From positions 34,318,501 to 34,382,500 of the forward strand of contig NC_092568.1 in assembly GCF_037975245.1 (NCBI RefSeq): a stretch of 64,000 bases of DNA, given 5' to 3'. The translations under genes were made by a program, and so were the position numbers. Source of the DNA: Apostichopus japonicus (Eukaryota; Echinodermata; Holothuroidea; Aspidochirotida; Stichopodidae). Below, in pieces: positions 1 through 11,905 of the stretch (within the stretch, counting starts at the first letter, position 1; each line of letters begins with the position of its first letter). The notes under the pieces are model-generated. The model was not told the DNA's origin. It ran no database searches and worked only from the letters and a program-made list of their open reading frames with translations.

Positions 1-111
1 ACCATCTTTCAACAAAATAAATTTGTAAGCATTGGAAGGTTTCCAGTAGAGGTCCCCATTGGAGCCCATGCATGTTTATTATGTATAAATACAGGGTTTC
101 CCCCACACTAT

Positions 112-478
112 GTCCCGTACGTCACATTTTGTCCCGTACGTCACATTTTTAATTTTGATAATTAGATTTGCTGTGAATATTTTTTCAATTTTTTTGGGAT
201 GGATTTTGTTGAACAATGTTCTTAATTAGAACTTTACAGAATATCACCAAAAAAAAATTGTTAGTCCATATCAAAACTTGAAAAAAAGTGCTGAAAATTG
301 TGACGTACGGGACATCAGTATTTGGACACTAGCTAATTAGCATATTTAATTGATGAACCCCCAAACATAATATGTCAAAATTATTGGAAGGAAGGGTGTA
401 TCATGTCCCACATAACTTATATTCAATAAGTTCATATTGCTGGCAGGGAAATAGGATTCCAAATGTCCCGTACGTCAC
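112..478. repeat. Cluster of four 14-bp GTCCCGTACGTCAC motifs
   Basis: The exact word GTCCCGTACGTCAC occurs at 112-125, 131-144 and 465-478, and its reverse complement at 300-313. It contains the palindrome CGTACG and a TGACG half-site. Four exact copies of a 14-mer in 370 bp cannot be chance, so this is part of a repeat family or a binding-site cluster. The rest of 1-2124 is AT-rich and I see no gene in it; the short open frames there have no recognisable content. Confidence 0.8.
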
Positions 479-2115
479 GCTGCAATTTGAATTTATGCAA
501 ATTAGCCAGCTGTAATTGTTCGAATAGGCAAAACAATTAAAAAAAATTATGAAAATCTGAAACTTCAATAATTCAGCTTTAACATGACACCACATTTAGG
601 GTGCTTCAGTAAAGTTTGAAATTTGGCTTCTAGGGATACAATAGCTTGGACCTGCCCTACTTACGAAATAAATGATCCAAAGTATCACAAATTTATCTGC
701 TGATACGCCATGCCTCTTGATTTAAACAAACCAATGAGAGTATGCACTGTAATGCATATTCAGTAGACTTTCCACCGTCTTCACAATCTCTCTTTGACTA
801 GACCAAAAAAAACTTTATTAGAACTAGCTCTCTGACTAGGCTACTAATGTTATATTTATACCTAGGCTACTGCTACTAGTACCTACTAACAGTAACCTAT
901 TAGTACTAACTGATCGAAGGGACACTGACTTACCAACTTTATTGTATTTCAATTCAGCAATAGTCTCGCTTCCAAAGTCCTTTAAACAAAACTAGTTGTC
1001 CAGTGATAAGAACCCAACCCAGAGGAATAATTAAGTCAAGAAGCAAAGCTTTAACAAAGTTCTATCACTGTCATTTCAGTCATTAAATGACATGTTTCAT
1101 CCCTGAACAACACTGGTGGTATATTGAAACAAGCAAAAACATATCTGATCAAACATTATTTTAAATTGTTCCCTTTTGGATATACACATTATCACTTTAA
1201 TGTAATTGATATGTTTAAGAATACCGGTATTTCTGTATATGGGTAATATGCGGATAGCAATACCGGTATGACTATGATGGCAATACCGCCTATAGATATT
1301 CAAATTTATCAGTATACCACCAGACATTACCTACAATACATAGGTCACTAAACTTGTTAGTGGGGGAATCCTTGCCAAATCAACAGATTTTTGGGTCGAT
1401 TGTCTGTATGAATGTACTGTAACCCACCCCCCCCCCACCCACATCCTCTACCCAACCCTATATCAGAATAGACAAGGACCCTATGCAAATTAAAACTCAA
1501 ACATGCCTTTGCTTGTGAATATAGAACACACTCAAAGTAGGGCCAGAAAAGGGCCCTATCTAATTTTCTGTTATTTCAATTACTTGTTTCGAAAAATTGA
1601 GACCGAAAATATTCCTCAAAATTAGCTAAATTTGAAGACTGGTCACATGTCTTCCACAATATCTGCAATATCAGACATAAAATACTTTACATTTATGCAA
1701 AAGATGTCTCCAAACTTGACACAAATTTAGGGCTTTTAAAATGCAATCTGGATTTGGTTGCTAGGCATGGCCGTATCCTAGCAACCAAAAAGAGTTTTCA
1801 AACGTTTTTTTGCCCAAAACATGTGGTAAGACGCCATATCAGTTTCAGGCGATTCTGAAAGGGTCGACGTGGAGGCTACTGTTGATTTGGCTTGGATTGA
1901 CCCTAATAGATATTTTTAAATTATTAAGCAATTGTGAAAACCTATCATAATCTCTCCCAAATTAAAAAATTGGTATTTGATGTTCACGGTCAATTTTTTT
2001 TCCAATACAGAAAGCAGCAATACAGAAAGCACATTCTGTACCTCAAGTATGTTATCCAAACAAAGGTTATCTATGAGACCTGGTTGACACCAGACCAAAA
2101 TATTATACACTAGGT

Positions 2116-2420
2116 CTTAAATAACAAAGTGGCTATTCTTACGACTGTTCGTAAGAATAATTTCCGACTACGCATGCGCAGTTGCTATTTTTATGACAGG
2201 AGAACTATTTTGTACGACAAGGAGTAACAATAATTTCCGGTTAGGGTTAGTGTTAGGGATAGGATTGGGGTTTAGGGTTAAAGTTAGGGTTAGGGTTACC
2301 TCTACTACATGCGCAGTTGCTTTAATTACTTTACTGCGCTTTAATTCGCCTTTGTCGGAAGAATAGTTTTCTAAATAATTGTTACGACTAGTCGTAAGAA
2401 TAGCCACGGCCCTTAAATAA
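2116..2420. mobile_element. Short non-autonomous DNA transposon (MITE) with telomere-like core
   Basis: A perfect 17-bp terminal inverted repeat, GTGGCTATTCTTACGAC at 2129-2145 and its complement at 2391-2407, encloses about 280 bp with no coding capacity. The 9-bp word CTTAAATAA lies just outside both ends (2116-2124 and 2412-2420) and is probably the target-site duplication, making the element about 2125-2411. Inside, 2239-2298 is a run of TTAGGG-like units, and two copies of CATGCGCAGTTGCT sit near 2174 and 2308. The duplication length would suit a hAT- or Mutator-type element; the superfamily is inferred from that alone. Confidence 0.75.
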
Positions 2421-3373
2421 ACACTCACTTCATTGGTATATCATCTTACCTACAGTAGTCAATATTTAAAATGTTTCATATTCTTCAATTTTTCATAAAC
2501 ACTGGAGCCAAAACTACTGGGAACAGCACAATATTACACTGTCCTAAATTCCCTAAAACTGAGCAGGACTACAGCCTGTTTTGTACAATCACAAGAGACT
2601 TGAGAGTGCTTCAAAGTTCAAGCCTATTGCAACATTCCTATACAGTGCTGAGAAATTTTTGTCTGAGACATTGTCAAAACCTTCATCAGCATTTTTCATC
2701 ATGTGGAAATATCATTGCGAAGGTGGTACCACCACGGTTTAGCCGGCTAACATGTATGTATCATTGTCACACAATGCTCAAACAGTAGCCTACACACACT
2801 CGCGTAGTGAAGCTGAAGAAGACTTGTCGAGGGAGCCGACGGAGCCGGGTATAATTGTTCTGCGAAGGTTCATAGCACAAAAGGAAAAAGAAAACTATAA
2901 TTTTAAAATAAGCTTATATTAACCTCCACTGATCAGACCCATAACTAAAGCAGGAAAGATACCTAAGTGTGCTCTAAGCAGGTATTACAAGCCTAGGCCT
3001 AACGTTATTGATATCTTCTTTGAAAAAAATAGTATATGTCGCACAAGCTCAGTATAGTAAAATGGTAAACATCAACTCACTAAAATTGCAGGGGATAATT
3101 ACTAGTTCATCATTCAGTTGTTGGCTGGGACGATGCGGCTCAAGATATTATCAATCCCAGATATCACGGATGATAGGTGTCTAACACTAACGTATAAAAA
3201 TGTCCAGTGATATAGTGTACCAGTACAGTTTCGCGTACAATAAATAAATATTCAGTTTATGTGCTGTGTCAGCTAATTTACTTTTTTTCTGGCAGACAAC
3301 AGACTGACCACTTGCATTACTTCGGTTTCTGCCAAATTAGTCCGGACTGCTATGGCGCGCCGTTTGTACCATA
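2421..3373. other. Intergenic, no gene seen
   Basis: AT-rich sequence between two repeat elements. The longest open frame (2471-2788, +) has a frame composition typical of non-coding DNA, no recognisable motif and no convincing splice context. I see no RNA gene. Confidence 0.5.
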
Positions 3374-3600
3374 CGTATGTTGCCATCGCGGTAACTTATG
3401 TTGCTGTCGCAGAAACGTAGGTTGCAACAGTATAGTATGTTACATTGCGAAGTTCGCCTGTGCTATTATGTAACTTAGAAGATAATCGCATTAAGTTTCC
3501 GCGGCGGCAACCTAAGTTACCCTAACGACAACCTAAGTAACCGCGACGGAGACCTAAGTTTCCGCGACGGCAACATAAGTTTTAATACGGCAACATAAAT
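3374..3600. repeat. Inverted array of ~21-bp subrepeats (potential hairpin)
   Basis: The right arm (3490-3600) repeats a unit close to CGGCAACCTAAGTTACCGCGA about five times with substitutions. The left arm (3374-3420) carries the reverse complement of the same unit (GTTGCCATCGCGGTAACTTA and following bases). The arms flank about 70 bp, so the strand could fold into an imperfect hairpin. It has no coding capacity. The GC-rich CGCGACGG words stand out from the AT-rich surroundings. Confidence 0.7.
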
Positions 3601-4002
3601 ATGGTTCATCAGACGGTGTTGGATTCCCTGATGAAGCAGAAGTTTTCACTGTCCTGAAGGCCGAGACGAGAATTTCACATTAATTAAAATTAAATTTCTA
3701 CTTACATTTTTCCGAATTTCTCAACAACACTTATTTCTCGCAAATGCAAGTTTCAACTCGAATAGTGATAACATTTTTAGAAGATATTTTTTTAATTCAG
3801 CTGACCACGTAGAGTATAGAGTGGAGGATGTCTTCAGGAATATTAAGCTGGAAATGTGTTTGTATTTATGACTGAAACATGTATACTGTGATCCACTTTC
3901 AGGAGTATAACTATGAGAGAGGGATTATCCATGCCAAAGTACGTTACATTCAATCACATCTCGAGTTATAAAGAACATTTTGAGGTGGGGTTTTCACCAA
4001 TG

Positions 4003-4415
4003 TTAAGGCCCGGTCACACTATACAGCGATATGTTATCGGAATACCGTCCGATTTTTCCGATTTTAGGCCGAAGAGTGAGGTTTGTGGTAGTGAATGTAA
4101 TGAATGCAGTGGAATATTCGAATACCTACTCCAAATCTGAGGGGTTCTGGAACGGACTACATTCTGAAGTGACGTCACATCGAAAAGCGATAAAAATCGG
4201 AAGAAAAATCGGATAGCTATCCGATAAAAGGAAACGGAGTCAATAGCAAAAGTTAGGAGAGGGCTATTCCACATCGAAATGGCTCAACAGATTGCAAAAC
4301 AGGTCCTTTATCAATGTGGCTAGAAGACCCGAACGAAAAACTGACTGTTTCGATTCCTCCGGGAAAATCGGATAGTATTCCGATAAAAAATCGGTATAGT
4401 GTGACCGGGCCTTAA
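4003..4415. mobile_element. TTAA-flanked MITE with ~60-bp imperfect inverted ends
   Basis: The sequence starts TTAA-GGCCCGGTCACACTATA at 4003 and ends with the exact complement followed by TTAA at 4412-4415. Beyond the first 17 bp the inverted similarity continues imperfectly (TATCGGAATAC and TCCGATTTT in both arms), so the terminal repeats are about 60 bp in a 405-bp element. TTAA target duplications are known for piggyBac- and Kolobok-type elements; assignment to either is inference. There is no transposase. A perfect CRE-type palindrome TGACGTCA lies inside at 4170-4177. Confidence 0.8.
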
Positions 4416-6478
4416 CAGTGTTTATTTTTACATACGGTATTCTGCCACCGGGATATCCCGTCAACTGTAAAGACACTGAAACTAGGGTCACGTTTCCGTT
4501 TCCGTACATATCAATCAAGACCATACCTGTTACCGTAATAGCTCATATATACGATAACTGCACGCCAGTGAGCATATCAGTTTGTTTCAATGGAAGAGTC
4601 GCATTTCCACTGTCAGTAGTCCAGCCAACGCAATGAATAAAGTATCTATTACCTCATTCTATATCCCGATTGGTTGAATGGGCGGGGCTTGTAAGGTTTC
4701 GTATGTATACATGCACCGTACACGGGTATTGAAGGCGAGACAAGCGTGCTATGAATAGTCATTTGGGGCGTTTTTATTGCAAGGTTTATTAATTGGGTAA
4801 GGTCCATGTGTGGGAGTGTCAGAAAAGTAAACGAAAATGACATAATTGGCTAGTTTACACTAGACGTATCCAGTCAGTCATGTGTTATGTCAATCCATAC
4901 ATTTTTTTATTAACACCTCGTGGTCAAAAGTTCAACCCTATTGTTCACTTTAGAACTTACATGACCTTGAAAATCCATCCGGGTCCCTATGTACAACTTT
5001 CATTGTTAAATTGCTTCCCCTCTAATCAGTATAGTGTACACTTGGTTGTACAAGAAAATCCATGTATTAAATAACATCAGTTATGTACGACATCGCTCCA
5101 GAGTTCATGTATGTTCAGTTTTCCATTGAACGGGATTTGCGTGTGCGGGGACGGGCACAGTTGTACGTGAAAAGCGACAAAACAAATTGATATGCAGGTT
5201 AGTTAATAATTGGTTGCACCAAGTACCGTACACGGAATATGTCAGTAGCCACACACACAACTTGATAACAACAAGAAGAAAATGTTCCACATGATAGAAC
5301 CAGCTTGTATAATACATTGCTGCTTGCCAGAAATAGCTGTCACAATATAACTTATGACGGCCCGAACCCCTATTTTGATGTACAATTACACTATGGCATG
5401 GTAAAAACAGGTTAGTCTACTGTACGTGGCAATACATACCTCCACCAAAAACAATAGGGGTCTTGTACTCAATGTGATGCATCCACACACCAAGTAAGGT
5501 CCATGTGTGGGAGTGTCAGAAAAGTAAAAGAAAATGACATAATTGGCTAGTTTACACTATAGTTTACGTTATAGATATCACATGTAAAAGGGTTTTCAAT
5601 ATTTGGTGACCTCAAATGAGATTTGACCTTACAAACAACAGGATTCTTTTACTCAATATGGCAAATCAATGTACCATGTACGAAAGTATCAATGATTTTT
5701 GCTGTGAGATATCATGTTTTAATGGTGGTTTTCAGGCCTCGACACTGAAATATTTTCAAAAGTACGCGCTATTTGGCCACCGTGACTAAAACTCGCCAAA
5801 ACGAAAATTCACTCGCCACTATGACTGATGTTCAACTTCCATAGTACATATCTACACCATCAATACTTTCTATGAACAAAGGTGAGGCACTAAGGCAGAT
5901 ACGTGGTGCTACATTGGAAAGTTCTGTTTCTGTGCAGTATGAAATTTACACTTTTTTTCCACGTATAAGTGATGAACAAAGTAACACATGTCGCAGAATC
6001 GTAAATAAGCAGCTATGCGTATACTGTGGTGTTTCAAACAAATAAAAATATAACATCTGCAAAAATATCTACGAAGATATAGCTTGTTTACTGTTACATC
6101 AGGGCTTCTCTAGTACTAAGCATATACTATACAGTAGCTATACACGCAATCCGCCTGCGTCGACTGCAAAGGTTACGATTATCATCGGAACCAGAAATCA
6201 AATGGCAATTTGGTTGTGTACCGAAATTATTGGCGACTCTCCAAAATTTTCTGGCGACCCGAAAGAGGGTCGCGAAAACCAAGGGTTAGTATGGTGATGA
6301 GTCGTATAGCAGTCTATTCAGTGTATACCAAACATAGAGCAGAATATAAGAGCTCGAGGGCGGACTGTCCAAATATCTGTGCCAGCATTGAGACCCGGCC
6401 GCCATTACCAAACCGGACAAGATGTGAGCGTCGTCTGCTCACTGCATATATACGTTCAACACATAGTAGGCTATATGT
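4416..6478. other. Intergenic with a 67-bp direct repeat
   Basis: No gene is visible. A nearly exact direct repeat of about 67 bp beginning GTAAGGTCCATGTGTGGGAG occurs at 4797-4863 and again at 5494-5560, 697 bp apart. The rest is AT-rich sequence without an open frame worth reporting; a 114-codon frame at 6210-6554 runs into the TGACCCA repeat and has no recognisable content. Confidence 0.5.
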
Positions 6479-6700
6479 TACTATAACACTTGGGTTAAAA
6501 TTGACCCAAATTGGGTCACTTTTTGACCCAAATGAAAGTCAGGAGGGAACCTAACACATTTGGGTCAAACTGACCCAGAAAATAAGGTCAGAATAAGTGA
6601 CCCAATTTATGGGTTGAAAATTTGACCCAGAAATATTGGTAAATATTGACCCAGGCAAGGGTTATGATGGAAAATCAACCAAATTTGGGTCAGCTTGACT
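6479..6700. repeat. TGACCCA/TGGGTCA-rich left terminal region
   Basis: At least nine TGACCCA or TGGGTCA words, in both orientations, lie in about 220 bp (for example 6502, 6515, 6524, 6562 and 6571). They form several potential hairpins such as TTGACCCAAATTGGGTCA. The outer sequence TACTATAACACTTGGGTTA resembles the reverse complement of 12263-12281 (TATACTCTTAAAACACC) followed by the same TGGGTCA and TGACCCA words, so these two regions look like the inverted ends of one 5.8-kb segment. I infer a DNA-transposon-like structure; no exact target duplication was found. Confidence 0.55.
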
Positions 6701-7863
6701 CTTATAGGAAAAAATACATAAATACAAAAGGCTTCATTTGACAGAGCAATTTATTGATATAACTCCTTCAAAGAAAGTGAACTGAAATGTAAAATTGCAA
6801 CAAAACTGAATGTTTCATTAACATGGTACCATAGTACAAGATCTAAAGGAAGGAATTGTTTGTAGCATTACCAATGATTTAATATTTTTTTTACCCCATT
6901 GCAATTTTTACATAAACAATTTCAACATTTTATTAGACTTGTTTGGATAAAATACAATTTGCTGAATGTATGAACGAACACTTTCTAGCTAGACATGTGT
7001 GTGTCTTCATAGTGATAGTTATCAGCTAAAGCATAGACTAGCTCGCATGGGGAGGTATTTGCCTTACTTAAGATGTAATAACAAAAGAAGAAAATGACAA
7101 TCAAAACATGGTTGCCACATTTTTAAAAGATGGGGTGATGGATGGTCAGGCTTGAAAATGTTCACTAAATTAGGCCTCGTAAAGAAAGATTCCCCCCCCC
7201 CCCCTTTTAACACTTATCCATGGCTTTCATTAAACGGCGGCAAGCCTATAAGTAATGAGTCCAAATATTATGTGTAATATTTATACTGCTGTTGTACATA
7301 ACCCAGCACAGGTAAATATTGTATATGTAAATATGTGTAGAATGGATACGCAGATTTCTGCATTCCAAGAGCCGTTCAATTGAAAATAGTCCAAGAAATT
7401 TATTTAGAGCAGATAACTGGGACTGGGACAATCCATATAATTTCCTTCTAAAATTTCATGACAGCAAAACAATTTGTGAGCTGCAACTTTGGAACTGGAA
7501 TTTATGAGATGAAAACAAATATGATCATACAGGCTGAAAACGTTTTGCCAATTCTTCTTAGAATACAAAAATATCTTTGCTTTGTATATGAGGCAAGTAT
7601 GCCTTGGTCCCATAAACGTGATTCAACTAACAGTTGAGATTTCAACTAAAATCACACAACTTCAGATGATCATAAAGGTTGCTCGGCATTGAACAAAATT
7701 GTGTCCAAATTCTTTCAACTGTTATGTAAAAAGGAATTGTAATGGACAGTTGAATCGATTGACAAGTTAATTCTAGTGTTGCACTGTGCGACTATTGTTT
7801 CAACTTTGTTGAAAGTTCTTGTTGAAGCATGAATATGGGACCCAGGTATGAAAATTTTCAGCC
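6701..7863. other. Non-coding stretch downstream of the SAM-domain gene
   Basis: AT-rich sequence with a poly-C run (7192-7204) and no recognisable coding frame. It lies between the left inverted end and the last exon of the - strand gene, so it would contain that gene's 3' untranslated region. The short - strand frames at 7246-7613 have no recognisable content. Confidence 0.4.
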
Positions 7864-8178
7864 CTACTTCATTTTGATTTTCAAATATGTCTTCAATGAC
7901 ACAACTGATAATGAAATTTTCCCAGGTACATCAATGTCGTATACAACAGTCTGGAGGAACTGCCGGGAGTTGTATCATTGCCACTGATAATCCATATCAA
8001 AAACATGAAAACACTTAAAACATAAATCAATGGCATTAATCAGCGACTCCTGTGGAATGGCTTCTCTCTCTATGATTATGTAAGTTTGTTCCGGGCTAAC
8101 CCTGCTGCTTCCAATAGCTAGAACGAATGGTTGCTTTTGTTTCACCCCTTCAAGGTAGTGTAGAAAATTGGTTCCAAT
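7864..8178 (-). pseudogene. Last exon of SAMD3-like gene, with in-frame TGA
   Basis: The acceptor is TTTTTCATTTCAG just before 8178. The frame reads IGTNFLHYLEGVKQKQPF, then a block with PEQTYIIIE, then INAIDLCFKCFHVFDMDY. An in-frame TGA follows at 7977-7975, but the frame stays open beyond it (QFLQTVVYDIDVPG and so on) to a TAG at 7866-7864. The continued family resemblance after the TGA shows that it interrupts the ancestral frame. In my recollection of the family a cysteine stands at this place, so TGA could derive from TGC or TGT by one change. Confidence 0.6.
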
Positions 8179-9150
8179 CTGAAATGAAAAAGAAAAGGTT
8201 ATGGAACCAAACTTATTAGATTTATTCGAATACTGCCTTCCATATAGAAAGGATCATATATTGTAGTACTCCCCAGAAGGTGGGGTATTGATAGAAGCAA
8301 TCTTTGTTTTGATTAAGGATGTGCAATATTTAGCATTCACAACTTCAGTGATGAATAGTGCCACAATTTCATAGAGGGTTGTAGAGATGCCAGGTATTTT
8401 ATGCATTGTACTGAAAACAAGTTTTTTTTTACTAATTCAGATATAAAGAATTGTCGGGCCTCTGTAAGTTAATTTGAGGCTCATCGAGGAACCCTGGACA
8501 ATTGATTTTGGATGAACACAGTGTTCAAAAGTTAACAAGACAATTATACTATCCCAGCATACTGCCTGGAATACCGCAATGTCCTATCCGATCGGTGTGA
8601 ATTAGATTGTACACTCTTCCACTGCACACTCAACATATTCTGCATTCACATTTATATACATGTATTCATATATCATGTGTATACTGGACTGAGGAATCAT
8701 TGTTACAACTCTACCTGTAATGAATTTGGTTTAGGGTTTGTACAATGCAACCTGGTGCAGTTGTCTGTGTGAGAACTTGCTAGTGGGTAATGTTTTCACA
8801 ATTTCTGGGGGTGGTGAGGTTCTTCGGGCATTTGATTGGCACAGCTGCAGAGCATTAGTGACCGATGCTTTGATAGTCCCCTTCCACCATTCCCCTTGGG
8901 AAAGTGGCTGAATGCATCGTTCATGTCTTTCAGATGGGAACATAAAATGGTGGTTCTAGGAGCAGGGTGGGATTGTAATTGATGAATGTCTTGTCTCACC
9001 AATCGATGTACACTGCTCGAGAACAGAAGGCAAGCTCTTTGCCTGTTTCATCCATAATTGTATCGTCTGTCAATTTTCCTAGATGAACCTGTAACCGACG
9101 ATGATCTGATAAAAGGAATTTTTCTACTTCAAATTTAGCTTTCAGCTCAC
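8179..9150 (-). other. Intron of the SAMD3-like gene
   Basis: The donor is AAG|GTGAGC at 9151/9150 and the acceptor is CAG at 8181-8179. A stretch at 9088-9000 also has an acceptor-like and a donor-like end and stays open in one frame, but its 89 nt would break the frame between the flanking exons, so I do not count it as an exon. No other gene is seen. Confidence 0.45.
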
Positions 9151-9263
9151 CTTTTGCAAATCCACAAATGAAGTTAGGGCATCTTCAATTGTAGCCCGTT
9201 TTCCTTTGCCAATTAGTAAGATGCATGGAATGCACTGCAGTGCAATGTTGCATACTTCATCAT
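9151..9263 (-). pseudogene. Penultimate exon of SAMD3-like gene
   Basis: The acceptor is TTTCCCTCTTTACAG before 9263 and the donor AAG|GTGAGC after 9151. Length is 113 nt, entering in phase 1 and leaving in phase 0. The frame reads DDEVCNIALQCIPCILL, then about ten residues, then DALTSFVDLQK. The DDEVC-ALQ-IPC pattern is what I remember at this position in the SAMD3-like family. The phase fits both neighbouring exons exactly, which supports the model independently of the family resemblance. Confidence 0.6.
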
Positions 9264-9875
9264 CTGTAAAGAGGGAAAATAAGAACCTTGGGGAAAGATT
9301 CACAGACTTAACACTCATAGAGTCACTGATTATGCCTGTGTTATAAGCTAACACATTTGTGGTAATATATGATGATATATCAGTTACAAAAAGGCTTTCA
9401 GTGGAACATTATGCATTATATAGTGTGGATAGGATCTCTGACGGCTCTACAAATCCACCAATTTCTCAACAGCATCTCTGATTGTGATCCAAAGTTGGGT
9501 GGATGCCAGGCCAATGAATGTTCGTCGATGAAGCAAGACAATATTACCAGAATTCTGATGCGAGAATAGAAAACATTTGTAGCTTATAACAAATCCGATG
9601 TCATCTATGTTGAATGTGCAGGGTTGTGCCCATGCCAGACCTAAGACACTGTGTACTGACACATGGCAATCAAGCATAATACTTGACACTATTCTGTTAT
9701 CTGACTGGCCACCTTAATCCCCTGACTGACCCCCTCCTCCAAATACACACCATTTTCATTATTTCCCCTGACTGAGTTGAAGCTCAGCCGGGGCCCAGTG
9801 ACACATCACTGGCAGTGTCACATGAAAACAGTTCACATGCATTTTACCTGGGTTAAGTTATTGCACCTTAGTTAC
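9264..9875 (-). other. Intron of the SAMD3-like gene
   Basis: It runs from the donor G|GTAACT after 9876 to the acceptor TTTACAG before 9263. An 80-codon open frame on the - strand (9689-9447) and a 66-codon frame on the + strand (9369-9569) lie here. Neither has recognisable motifs or matching splice phases. Confidence 0.4.
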
Positions 9876-10032
9876 CTGATAGTTGACTGCTGTCTTGATC
9901 AATCCCCAGGTGTCAAGACCAACCATTTTGCTTGTCAGCATAATGCAGTAGGTTCCTAGCGAGTGCAGGTGTCCATATCAGGAACAATTTGTCCCCACAC
10001 TTTGGCTTGATGACTTCAAAGTCAAGATTAAT
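9876..10032 (-). pseudogene. Antepenultimate exon of SAMD3-like gene, with in-frame TGA
   Basis: The acceptor TTTTTCAG precedes 10032. The frame reads INLDFEVIKPKCGDKLF, then WTPALARNLLHYADKQN, and meets TGA at 9915-9913. It then continues open for 12 codons to the donor at 9876 (G|GTAACT), which leaves one base that pairs with the AT of the next exon to give Asp. The DF-x(10)-LF-x(2)-W arrangement fits the SAMD3-like region before the DDEVC block, but only loosely. Confidence comes mainly from splice sites and phase. Confidence 0.45.
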
Positions 10033-11905
10033 CTGAAAAAGGATGAAATATGTGACAAATCTGCACAGAAAGCATTTTTTTGTGCCCAGACTTGGACTGT
10101 GAAGATTTTTTCCTGTATAATTTTTTACACAATGATGATAAAAGGTATATACAATATACAGTATTGCTATGGAAAAGATTTACACATTGTTAGTGTGGGT
10201 GAAAACAACTTATCACAGATAAAAGCTTTCAAATTGGGAAATTTTGGTAGCCCATCGGACTACTGCTACTAAGTGTTCTGACAGTTGTGGTAGTCCAACG
10301 TATATTTGGTTGTCTAGGGCTACACTCTGCTACAGCCTACTGAACTACCACATATTTCGAACCCTGACGATTATGCCAGGCCCTATATAGATTGAGGTTT
10401 GTCTGGTGCTGGCATCATAATCTGAATATTTTCAATGAATGTTGAAGCAATTTAGCTGAAAAGTGCACAGTTACAGGCACCCCGTGCTACTTACAGTACT
10501 TGTTACAACACCCCCCCCCCCGCCCCTGCTTAACTGTACATACTTAATTTGTAGAATTTATATACAAGTATTTATCGTAGGGTATCATAAGGTGCCCGAA
10601 TACTGCATATACACCTAGGCTACCTAACAATACGTTCCAATATTACCGTATAACAACGTGCTCAAAAAGCAATATGAACAAATAAGATCTGCTAGGCCTA
10701 CTTATTTTTAACCATAATATATGCAAAACAGGCTGTTTTTTCACATCTTGACCAAATAGACCTAGCATAGGCCTATAACATTCTAGGCTAGGCCTAAATG
10801 TTATTTTGTATGATAATTCAAAATTTTCATTGCCAAGAAATTTTCAAATGAAATTGTTGTAAATTTATTCCAAGTTCTGCCTCTTTTTTGGTCTTCTTTG
10901 CCTTTCGTTCGGAAGTCAGATAGACTACAGTATGTTAGTACACTTACTGCTTAATCAGATGTAACATTAGCTATTTAACTAGGACTAGGCCTAAGCTATT
11001 TTTGTTATTTAGGCCTAACCCTAAAATTCTGGTAAAAACTCTTGTTCACAGGTGCTTGTTCCATATCTAACGTTAGACCTATAACACTATACGCAGTAGG
11101 GCCTAGGCCTAACGTTAGGCTAAATGCTTCACACTACAGTAGCTGCCCCTATGTGTACAAAAAAAAACACCCCATTAGCCTGTCCAAATCTAGCCGTCAT
11201 CCTCATGATCGCAAATAGGCCTAGCCTAGGGGCCTAATCATATTTACTCAGCAAACTTGGCACAACAATGCTTAATTATGCATCGTCAACAATGCTTACT
11301 TATGCAGAACTTTGTGCATCGTCATATTTATTTTAAATATACAGTTCGGCAAATGTAAGAATATGGAATAATGTTTGGTCTCCGTGCAAGTCCATGGGTC
11401 TATCCACGGGCGATCCTAACGGTAGTAATAGGCCTAGGCCCTATAGGATATATTGACATCTTACTTCTTAGTCCTATCGAAAACTTTGCATTTTTTGTAC
11501 GTAGGCTAACTGGCAGCGACTAGGCTAAACGGGTCCGTTTAACAACTTGGACAGAACTTTCTGTAAATTAGCTCCATATTTTACAATTTCAACCATTAGG
11601 GGCCTAATATTCATATCAGGATTGTGGATTTGTATACCGGATACTAAAGCCTAGTAGAGGTTTCGTACATATATACATAATCTCAATATTTTAAAGAAAC
11701 TACTTAGCCTAACCAGATAGTGTAATGTTTACAGGCCATGCCTACGTTAGGCCTAGCCTATGTTATGGCTTAACGTTAGGCCGTAGGCTAGTACGACTAC
11801 GAATTCAGTCACCGACTTAGCCTTACGTTATGTCTTCGTATGCTACGTCAGCACTTCTTGAAATTTAATTACATATAAAAAAGATATTTGCACATGATAC
11901 CATAC
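10033..11905. other. Intronic gap of the SAMD3-like gene, AGGCCT-rich
   Basis: I see no convincing coding exon here on either strand, although the SAMD3-like gene needs at least one to complete the SAM domain and restore phase. 10600-11800 is dense in AGGCCTA, CTAGGCC and AACGTTAG words and has a poly-C run (10511-10521). A lysine-rich open stretch on the - strand near 10920-10830 has no family signal. Confidence 0.4.

Noticed and set aside
2239..2298. True chromosome-end telomere
   Set aside because: The TTAGGG-like run is short, degenerate and enclosed in a MITE.
9000..9088. Extra exon of the SAMD3-like gene (- strand)
   Set aside because: It has plausible splice ends, but its 89 nt would break the frame between 9151 and 8178, which join perfectly without it.
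10320..10370. tRNA-like GGTTCGAAATA on the - strand
   Set aside because: No A-box at the right distance and no cloverleaf pairing around it.
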